Assembly (NCBI RefSeq): GCF_036057275.1
Contig: NZ_CP107945.1
Coordinates: forward strand, 5,642,001 to 5,706,000
Source of the DNA: Streptomyces sp. NBC_00390
GTDB lineage: Bacteria > Actinomycetota > Actinomycetes > Streptomycetales > Streptomycetaceae
Reading direction: 5' to 3'
Length of the DNA stretch: 64,000 nt
Part shown: positions 24,784 to 30,357 of the stretch, piece by piece
How positions within the stretch are numbered: the stretch's first letter is position 1
Layout of the letters: each line of letters begins with the position of its first letter
Notes under the pieces: generated by a model
The model's database searches: none
What the model was told of the DNA's origin: nothing
What the model saw: only the letters and a program-made list of their open reading frames with translations
Program-made: the position numbers and the translations under genes

Positions 24784-25511
24784 ACGGCAGCGACAACGGG
24801 AGCGGCCTCACGGCGGACGCCGGCGGTGCGAGCGGCCCGGGCACCGACGGTTCCGGGCCTGGCTCCGCCAAGCCCGCTCGCGGCCGCCGCGTCGTCCTGT
24901 GGCGCCACGGCCAGACGGCCTGGAACCTGGAGCGCCGCTTCCAGGGCTCCACGGACATCGAGCTGACCGAGGCCGGGCACGCGCAGGCGCGCCGCGCCGC
25001 ACGGCTGCTCGCCTCGCTGAAGCCGGACGCGATCGTCGCCTCCGACCTCAAGCGGGCCGCGGCGACGGCCGGTGAGCTGGCCGGAATCACCGGCCTGGAC
25101 GTCTCGTACGACTCGGCCCTGCGGGAGACCTATGCGGGCGTCTGGCAGGGCCTGACGCACGACGAGATCGTGGGGCGTTACGGCGAGCAGTACGCCGCCT
25201 GGAAGCGCGGCGAACCTGTGCGGCGCGGCGGCGGCGAGCTGGAGACCGAGGTCGCCGACCGGGCCGCGCCGGTCGTGCTGCACCAGGCCGACAAGCTGCC
25301 CGACGACGGCACCCTCGTCGTGGTCAGCCACGGCGGCACCATCCGCACCACCATCGGCCGGCTCCTCGGTCTGGAGGCCCACCACTGGGAGAGCCTGGGC
25401 GGCCTGTCCAACTGCTGCTGGTCGGTGCTGGGCGAGGGCGCGCGCGGCTGGCGGCTGCTCGAGCACAACGCCGGCACGCTCCCCGAGCCGGTGCTCGGCG
25501 ACGACACCTGA
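24780..25511 (+). CDS. Histidine phosphatase (phosphoglycerate-mutase-like), apparent CTG start
   Basis: A 243-aa member of the histidine phosphatase superfamily. The catalytic LWRHGQTAWN (phospho-His) is near residue 42. RRFQGSTDIELTEAG, ASDLKRAAATA, the Glu in LRETYAGVWQG, and the second His in VVSHGGTIRT complete the active site. In this frame there is no ATG, GTG or TTG between the upstream stop (TGA 24771-24773) and GTG 25170. A start at 25170 would lose the catalytic histidine. The only sensible initiation is CTG 24780, overlapping the rsfS stop as CTGA, where related genes would have ATGA or GTGA. Substrate unknown. Confidence 0.82.
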   Translation: MNGSDNGSGLTADAGGASGPGTDGSGPGSAKPARGRRVVLWRHGQTAWNLERRFQGSTDIELTEAGHAQARRAARLLASLKPDAIVASDLKRAAATAGELAGITGLDVSYDSALRETYAGVWQGLTHDEIVGRYGEQYAAWKRGEPVRRGGGELETEVADRAAPVVLHQADKLPDDGTLVVVSHGGTIRTTIGRLLGLEAHHWESLGGLSNCCWSVLGEGARGWRLLEHNAGTLPEPVLGDDT

Positions 25512-25639
25512 GCACGCCTGAGCCTTCGGGCAGGCTGGGCGCCCAGCGCCGGAGCCTGCTCCGGGACCCGGATTTCACTTTCCGGCAGGTCGCAGGCTAA
25601 AGTTCTTCTTGTTCGCAGCGCGGAGCGCGAAGAACACGC

Positions 25640-25712
25640 GGGGCTATAGCTCAGTTGGTAGAGCGCCTGCATGGCATGCAGGAGGTCAGGAGTTCAATTC
25701 TCCTTAGCTCCA
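25640..25712 (+). tRNA. tRNA-Ala (anticodon GGC), copy 1
   Basis: A 73-nt cloverleaf: acceptor GGGGCTA/TAGCTCC with the G3-U70 pair that marks alanine tRNAs, D-arm AGCTCAGTTGGTAGAGC, anticodon stem CCTGC/GCAGG around ATGGCAT (anticodon GGC, reads GCC), and T-arm with GTTCAATTC. The CCA end is not encoded. Confidence 0.96.
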
Positions 25713-25718
25713 CAACCC

Positions 25719-25750
25719 GGATCCCGTCCCCGTCAGGGGCGGGATCCTTT
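25719..25750 (+). terminator. Terminator after tRNA-Ala copy 1
   Basis: GGATCCCG-T-CCCC, loop GTCA, GGGGCGGGATCC, then TTT: a 12-bp stem with one bulged T. Confidence 0.85.
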
Positions 25751-25861
25751 GCGTTGGCCGTGGTGACCGATCTCCTTCGCAAACGCCGCTGACCCTCTCG
25801 CGTGGCCATGGCAGAATCGGACGGCCGGAGGGGACACCGGCCGTACGGGAGGGAGCGCGCG

Positions 25862-26029
25862 ATGTCCGGCGGCAAGGAGGCCCATGAGGCCGACGACCTG
25901 CTTGCCACGACGGAGGCCTGTGCTCGCCTCAACTGTCCGTCCTGCGGTTCGGCCCATGTCGCCCAGGTCCTCGGTGACAATGGAGGCGTGTCCTACGTGT
26001 GCACGGCCTGCGGCCACAGCTGGAGCTGA
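25862..26029 (+). CDS. 55-aa zinc-ribbon protein
   Basis: A micro-protein starting at ATG 25862 behind a strong GGAGGGAG (from about 25848). It has two CxxC pairs, CPSC and CTAC, separated by ~20 residues (LNCPSCGSAHVAQVLG ... YVCTACGHSWS), the pattern of a zinc ribbon. An upstream in-frame ATG at 25802 lacks a ribosome site. It lies between the two tRNA-Ala genes and is followed 2 nt later by another zinc-ribbon micro-protein gene, suggesting an operon. Function unknown; zinc ribbons of this size usually bind nucleic acid or other proteins. Confidence 0.75.
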   Translation: MSGGKEAHEADDLLATTEACARLNCPSCGSAHVAQVLGDNGGVSYVCTACGHSWS

Positions 26030-26031
26030 CT

Positions 26032-26265
26032 ATGGGTGCACACAGGCGTAAATGTGACTGGTGCGGCAGCGGCACGCCCATCGTCCGCGACATGGACCCG
26101 ATCAACCCCGACTACCAGTACTGGTGCGAGGAGTGCGCGCGGGCGCTGATCATAAAAGGGGACCCCATCGAGACCTACAGGGAGCTCGAGGGTGAACCGA
26201 TCTACGGGCGCCTGCTCGACGAGCACTGCACCCTCAAGCGCTTCTACTCGTTCGCCACGGCTTGA
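26032..26265 (+). CDS. 77-aa double-CxxC protein
   Basis: A micro-protein starting MGAHRRKCDWCGSG, with CDWC and CEEC pairs spaced by ~25 residues, then an acidic/aromatic helix-like C-terminus (ELEGEPIYGRLLDEHC). ATG 26032 has GGAG at 26022-26025 and lies 2 nt past the stop of the preceding zinc-ribbon gene, so they are likely co-transcribed. Two CxxC pairs argue for a structural zinc. Function not recognised. Confidence 0.72.
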   Translation: MGAHRRKCDWCGSGTPIVRDMDPINPDYQYWCEECARALIIKGDPIETYRELEGEPIYGRLLDEHCTLKRFYSFATA

Positions 26266-26397
26266 CGGATCATCACGAAAACCGGACATTACGGACTTTG
26301 TCGGGCTGCTCCGGAAACGATTTGGTGATGCGCGAGCAGGGGCGTTAATGTTGTCGACGTCGCCAGGGGGAAACCCGCGAACGAAGCGGCACAGCAA

Positions 26398-26470
26398 GGG
26401 GCTATAGCTCAGTTGGTAGAGCGCCTGCATGGCATGCAGGAGGTCAGGAGTTCAATTCTCCTTAGCTCCA
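26398..26470 (+). tRNA. tRNA-Ala (anticodon GGC), copy 2
   Basis: Identical over all 73 nt to the gene at 25640-25712, including the G3-U70 pair. Its flanks differ from copy 1 just outside the tRNA (CACAACC against CAGAAGAAG), so only the tRNA itself is duplicated. Confidence 0.96.
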
Positions 26471-26484
26471 CAGAAGAAGTGCAA

Positions 26485-26522
26485 AAGAAGCGGGCCACCC
26501 GAGTCGGGTGGCCCGCTTCTTT
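26485..26522. terminator. Strong bidirectional terminator after tRNA-Ala copy 2
   Basis: AAGAAGCGGGCCACCCG, loop AGT, CGGGTGGCCCGCTTCTT, ending in a T-run: a 17-bp perfect stem. It lies 17 nt from the stop of the convergent NuoF-like gene and has A-rich sequence on the other side, so it can serve both directions. Confidence 0.9.
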
Positions 26523-26538
26523 GTCCGTGTTCCGGCGG

Positions 26539-28134
26539 CTAACCGCGGCCGGGACCCAGGGCCTTGCGGCCGGCGCTGGGCAGTTCCGGGCGCGAGGAGG
26601 GCTTCGGCGGCGCGGCGGGCGCCGTCTGCTCGAGACGCATCGCCAGCGCGGGACAACGCCGTACAGCCCGCTCCGCACGCCCCCGCATGTGCATCGGCAC
26701 CACGGCGTCGGCGACAGAGGGGAAGCCGTCCGGGTTGATGCGGATCAGCTCGGGGATGATGTCCGCGCACAGGCCGTGGCCCTGGCACAGCGTCCAGTCG
26801 ATGAAGACCTTCTCGCCGCTCGGGATCGACTCCACCTCGTCCTGGTAGCCCTCGTTGGGCAGCGGCAGCACACCGGTCGTCTCACGGCCGCAGCCGCCGT
26901 CCAGGACGTGCGCGGCGAGATCGTCCGTGAATGCCGACAGGGTCGACGCGAAGAACCGCGCGGAGCCGTCCGGGTGCTTGCACGCGCCGCGGCCCTTCAC
27001 AGCCTGTGTGACCTCGCGCAGGGCCTCCAGAGCGGCCGGGCCGCCGCCGTTGATGACATCGGACAGGCCGCCGGCCGCGGCGGGCAGACCGAGCCGGCAG
27101 GGGCCGCACTGGCCCGCGGTCTCGGCGGCGAGCCAGTTGGCCACCCGCAGTGCCTCGCCCAGCGGACAGGTCTCGGGGCCGATCGGAAGGATCGCTCCGG
27201 CGCCGAGAGCGCCGCCCACGGCCGCGAGGGACTGCTTGGAGACGACGGACTCGTGGACGGCGACCGCGTCGATCCAGTTGCCGTGGTAGCCGCCGGTGAG
27301 CACGCCTTGGGGGAGCGGCGGGGCGCCGGCCAGCTGGAGCACGTACCGCAGCGGGACGCCGGTGGGTACCTCGACCACCATGGGGCGGGCGACGGCGCCG
27401 GAGATGGTCAGCATGACCGTGCCGGGCTCGGAGTCCAGTCCGGTGTTGCAGTAGCGGCGTGAGCCGATACGGGCGGCCACGGCCAGCTGGGCGAAGGTCT
27501 CGGCGTTGGACAGCAGCGTCGGGGCGCCACCCACACCGGATTCGGCGGCCCGCTCGCGGCGCCCGGGCGGCAGTGCGGGGCCGCCGTTGACGGCGCGGAT
27601 GACCGAGGACGCCTCACCGGAGACCATGCGCTCGGGGGTGCGCACCACGCGGGCGCGCAGGGCCTGCCCGCGCCGGTCGGACAGGCCGCGCTCGGCCAGT
27701 GCGGCGCGGATGGAGATCTCGGTGGAGTTGCGGGTCACCGCGACGACCAGGGTGCGCGCACCGAGCGCCTCGGCGGCCAGCAGCGCGCCGTCCAGGATGA
27801 GATGGGGCGCACGGTTCAGCAGCACCGTGTCCTTGCGGCAGGGGGGCTCGCCCTCACTGCCGTTGACGACGACGACGGGGCGCACTCCGCGCCGGATCGC
27901 GGACTTGGCGACGGCCCGCAGTTTCTTGGCGAACGGGAAGCCCGCGCCCCCCCGGCCGGTGAGGGATATCTCCTCGGCGAGCTGTGCGAGCCGCTCACCG
28001 CTGACCGGCTCGAGCGGCCCGTGCACCTTGAGGTGCATGGGCAGATCGAGCCGTTCGACCAGGTCGAAGCCCTGGGTCAGCTGGGGAAGGCCGACCACAC
28101 GGACTTCGGGGACGTCGGGGAGCGGGGCGTTCAC
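26539..28134 (-). CDS. NuoF-like FMN/Fe-S protein fused to a 3Fe-4S ferredoxin
   Basis: A 531-aa fusion. Residues to about 440 follow complex I subunit NuoF: SLTGRGGAGFPFAKKL (FMN/NADH loop), NGSEGEPPCRKD, a SLBB-like middle, SNAETFAQLAV, and a reduced iron-sulfur motif, AGQCGPCRLGL, with the distant GACKHP. The usual ESCGxCxPCR has lost its first cysteine (ETAGQCGPCR), leaving three of four N3-cluster ligands. The last ~80 residues are a 3Fe-4S ferredoxin (TLCQGHGLCADIIPE ... RRCPALAMRLE). The GTG start overlaps the stop of the upstream membrane cytochrome gene (GTGA). It probably passes electrons from a pyridine nucleotide to the membrane partner; not part of a nuo operon here. Confidence 0.83.
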   Translation of the reverse strand: MNAPLPDVPEVRVVGLPQLTQGFDLVERLDLPMHLKVHGPLEPVSGERLAQLAEEISLTGRGGAGFPFAKKLRAVAKSAIRRGVRPVVVVNGSEGEPPCRKDTVLLNRAPHLILDGALLAAEALGARTLVVAVTRNSTEISIRAALAERGLSDRRGQALRARVVRTPERMVSGEASSVIRAVNGGPALPPGRRERAAESGVGGAPTLLSNAETFAQLAVAARIGSRRYCNTGLDSEPGTVMLTISGAVARPMVVEVPTGVPLRYVLQLAGAPPLPQGVLTGGYHGNWIDAVAVHESVVSKQSLAAVGGALGAGAILPIGPETCPLGEALRVANWLAAETAGQCGPCRLGLPAAAGGLSDVINGGGPAALEALREVTQAVKGRGACKHPDGSARFFASTLSAFTDDLAAHVLDGGCGRETTGVLPLPNEGYQDEVESIPSGEKVFIDWTLCQGHGLCADIIPELIRINPDGFPSVADAVVPMHMRGRAERAVRRCPALAMRLEQTAPAAPPKPSSRPELPSAGRKALGPGRG

Positions 28135-29798
28135 GGTCGTTCTCCTGCGGGTGCGTTCCAGGGCTCGCCGGCCGGGGGCTGGAAGAGTCCGGGCATGGCG
28201 GCGGTCTCCTCGTACGGGGGGATGCCGCCGGTGTCGTACGTGGGGATGCTTCCGGTGTCGTATGCGGGGATGCCGCCGGTGTCGTACGAGGACGGGGTGT
28301 ACGGAGACGCGGCCTCGTTCGTGGCGAGGGGATCGTAAGAGACACCGGCGTCGTACGACGGGGCCGGGGGGGTGTACATGGCGGTCGCGTCGTACGTGGA
28401 CTGGGCGCCGAGGCCGCCGGACACGGGGTCGTAGCCCCCGGCCGTGGCGCTGTAGCCGGAGGATCCGGCGTCGAACCCGGCGGATCCTGTGTCGAATCCG
28501 CCACCGAAGGAGGCGCTGCCCGTGTCGTACGAGGGCGGGGAGCCGTAGGCGGGCGCCGTGTCGAACAGTGGCGGGGGCGGGGTGTCGTACGTGGGCGGGG
28601 TGGCCGGCGCGGGGCGCACGGCCTGGGCCGGGGGAGGCGGTGAGGGGGTGGGCCAGGAGCCGGGGAGGGGACCCGTCTCGGACACCACAGGTATCTCCTC
28701 GGTCATCGGCACCCGCTCGGCGAGCGGAGGCGCCGGCTCGGCCCCGAGGGAGACCGCACGGTAGGCGGCGGACATCCCCGGGCCGCGGCCGCCGCCCGGT
28801 GCCGCGGTGTGCTCCGGCTCCGGCCCGGAGGGACGCGGGGCCTCGTACAACTGGGGGGAGGGGGCAGCGATCCGTGGGGGCTGGGGCCGTGACTGGCCGA
28901 GAGGCGCCTGGAGGTCCCGCTCGAACGTGCGCTGTGAGGGAACACCGTTCACGCGGTCCATACGGTCCATGCCGGCGGATACCGTCGAGCGGTTCCTTCC
29001 GCTCATCGCGCCCGCGCCGCCGACGCCGCTGACGCCCGGGAGCGGGGCCGTCAGCAAGTCGCGCCTCGCCTGCTCGTCGGCTGCGGCCGGTCCGTCCCCC
29101 GCGGCACCGGTCAGCGCCTCGATCCTGGCGGCGATGCGCCGCTGCACCGACCGCGGCAGCAGCCGTACGGAGACGGCGACTGCCACACCTGCCAGGGCCA
29201 GGCAGTACATGGTCACGACCCAGGTCGCGGCCGGCCGGCCGGTGTAGAGGCCGTGGACCAGGGCGGAGCACCAGGCCGGGTAGGCAAGCATGTGCAGCGG
29301 CCGCCAGCGGCCTGCGACGCGGACATTGCCGGCCAGAGCGCTGCGCAGCACTCCGGTCGTGGCGGCGACCACCATCAGGAATCCGGCCAGCGAGCCGAAG
29401 CCGATGAGCGCGGAGGTGCCGGTGACACCGAGGCCGAACGGGATGAGGGCGCCGATCAACTCCACATGTCCCAGGGAGACCTTCACGGTGCCGTGCAGCA
29501 GCAGGAAGCCGAGCGAGGCGATCGCGGTGGTGCGGTGAATGCCCTGCGCGAGCAGGCGGTGGCGGGGGGAGAGCAACAGCCGGTCGGTGGCGATGAGTCC
29601 CCATGCGACCGAGGCGGTCAGTGACACCAGAGAGAGGACCCCGGTGGTGAAGTCCAGCGCTGCGCGGAAACTGTCGCTGCCTCCGATGGCGAGCAGGGGT
29701 ATGAGGATCAACGCGGCTACGTAGAGGCCGCCTTGCACCGGGCGGCTGAGTCCGGGGCTCTGATCGGGCGACATACGCATCTTGAGACGAGGGTTCAT
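28131..29798 (-). CDS. Diheme-type ferric-reductase-like membrane protein with repetitive tail
   Basis: A 555-aa protein. The first ~235 residues hold about six transmembrane helices. Two helices carry His pairs, HRTTAIASLGFLLLH (spacing 14) and HMLAYPAWCSALVH (spacing 13), the pattern by which ferric-reductase/NADPH-oxidase cytochromes bind two b hemes. The remaining ~320 residues are Pro/Ser/Tyr/Gly-rich and low complexity, ending in repeats of the type IPAYDTGS. No FAD or NADPH domain follows, so reducing power is likely delivered by the coupled NuoF-ferredoxin gene downstream. The start is ATG 29798 with GGAG 8 nt upstream. Electron acceptor unknown. Confidence 0.8.
   Translation of the reverse strand: MNPRLKMRMSPDQSPGLSRPVQGGLYVAALILIPLLAIGGSDSFRAALDFTTGVLSLVSLTASVAWGLIATDRLLLSPRHRLLAQGIHRTTAIASLGFLLLHGTVKVSLGHVELIGALIPFGLGVTGTSALIGFGSLAGFLMVVAATTGVLRSALAGNVRVAGRWRPLHMLAYPAWCSALVHGLYTGRPAATWVVTMYCLALAGVAVAVSVRLLPRSVQRRIAARIEALTGAAGDGPAAADEQARRDLLTAPLPGVSGVGGAGAMSGRNRSTVSAGMDRMDRVNGVPSQRTFERDLQAPLGQSRPQPPRIAAPSPQLYEAPRPSGPEPEHTAAPGGGRGPGMSAAYRAVSLGAEPAPPLAERVPMTEEIPVVSETGPLPGSWPTPSPPPPAQAVRPAPATPPTYDTPPPPLFDTAPAYGSPPSYDTGSASFGGGFDTGSAGFDAGSSGYSATAGGYDPVSGGLGAQSTYDATAMYTPPAPSYDAGVSYDPLATNEAASPYTPSSYDTGGIPAYDTGSIPTYDTGGIPPYEETAAMPGLFQPPAGEPWNAPAGERP
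28219..28290. repeat. Three tandem 24-bp repeats in the cytochrome gene tail
   Basis: Three consecutive 24-nt units, GGGATGCCGCCGGTGTCGTA plus four variable bases on the + strand. They encode the octapeptide I-P-(A/T/P)-Y-(D/E)-T/E-G-(S/G) on the minus strand. More degenerate copies (SYDTGS, GFDTGS, GFDAGS) occur further upstream in the gene. Confidence 0.75.
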
Positions 29799-30019
29799 GG
29801 GGCGACTCCGAATGGTGCGGGATAGCGGTCCCGTTGACGCACTCTAGGTCGAGGCATACCAGTCAGTACGAGGTTTCGGCGTTTATAGAGGTGAAGTACA
29901 GGCAACTGACGTTGGGGTTGCCCTGGATAAGGTCGATACGCGGAGTAACCCGGACGGGTTGACCGTTGTTGTCGGGGCGCCGGCTGGTGTTTCCGGCCTT
30001 CCAGTGATCTACGGACGGC

Positions 30020-30096
30020 GTGGGCGTGGCGTTCAAGTGGTGCCTGTGTGATGTTGATGTGGTTCTGATGTGATCCAGATGTGGCGCTCATGTGAT
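30020..30096. repeat. Seven-unit 11-bp phased direct-repeat array upstream of leuS
   Basis: From 30020 there are seven consecutive 11-nt units with the layout NNNN-(A/G)(T/A/C)GTG-NN. The last four have a perfect ATGTG at 30057, 30068, 30079 and 30090, exactly 11 nt apart, followed by GT, AT, GC or AT. The preceding units read GTGTG (30046), AAGTG (30035) and GCGTG (30024). Exact 11-bp phasing of direct repeats is how PhoP-type and SARP regulators bind DNA in Streptomyces. The array ends about 85 bp before the leuS leader -10 box. Confidence 0.6.
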
Positions 30097-30180
30097 GGCG
30101 AATCTAGCGGTGCGTGGCCTCACCGTGGGCGGTCGCGGTGCCTCGGGGTTTCCTCCATGCGCCCGGTTCGCCCGCTGCGG

Positions 30181-30192
30181 TACCCTGACGCC
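30181..30192 (+). promoter_or_regulatory. -10 box of the leuS leader transcript
   Basis: TACCCT (30181-30186) lies 6 nt before the leader ATG (30193), so the leader peptide would be translated from a leaderless mRNA. No clear -35 was seen. Confidence 0.6.
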
Positions 30193-30231
30193 ATGCGTGC
30201 CGTACGCCTTCTGCTTAGCGAGCCGCGCTGA
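30193..30231 (+). CDS. Leucine leader peptide MRAVRLLLSEPR
   Basis: A 12-codon ORF whose codons 6-8 are three successive leucines (CTT CTG CTT). CTT is rare in this genome, so ribosomes would stall here when charged leucyl-tRNA is scarce. It lies just ahead of a stem (CCGACGGAT/ATCCGGTCGG, 30238-30261, with one bulge) and of the intrinsic terminator at 30276-30299, upstream of leuS. This is the standard layout of a transcription attenuator. The start coincides with the expected transcription start. Confidence 0.8.
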   Translation: MRAVRLLLSEPR

Positions 30232-30275
30232 TCAGTCCCGACGGATGAAAGATCCGGTCGGAATCGGCGCGGCGT

Positions 30276-30299
30276 CCCCTCCTGTGCGAGGGGTTTTTT
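30276..30299 (+). terminator. Attenuator terminator in front of leuS
   Basis: CCCCTC, loop CTGTGC, GAGGGG, then six T: a compact Rho-independent terminator between the leucine leader peptide and leuS. An uninterrupted T6 is rare in this GC-rich DNA, which supports function. Confidence 0.85.
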
Positions 30300-30357
30300 C
30301 ATTTCGCCGGTGGATGACAGAGCGCAAGCAGAGACGATCGATGGAGCTTGAAGGATC

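Larger units (their letters stand above)
29799..30192. other. Intergenic region between the cytochrome gene and the leuS leader
   Basis: This 394-nt region holds no convincing ORF. It is less GC-rich than its surroundings (especially 29840-29960), contains the promoter region for the leftward cytochrome operon (not resolved), and ends with an 11-bp phased repeat array (30020-30096) and the -10 box of the leuS leader. Confidence 0.6.

Noticed and set aside
25640..26470. Integrated mobile element using tRNA-Ala as attachment site
   Set aside because: No integrase, excisionase or phage-like gene between the two tRNAs, and only ~690 bp separate them; a simple tRNA duplication explains the repeat.
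28219..28290. CRISPR-like or regulatory repeat array
   Set aside because: The 24-bp units are contiguous without unique spacers and lie inside an ORF, coding an octapeptide repeat.
26539..29604. A single ~1000-codon minus-strand protein spanning both the NuoF-like and cytochrome genes
   Set aside because: The frame is open by chance through the cytochrome gene. The real product starts at GTG 28134, which overlaps the cytochrome stop codon, and only there does NuoF-like sequence begin.
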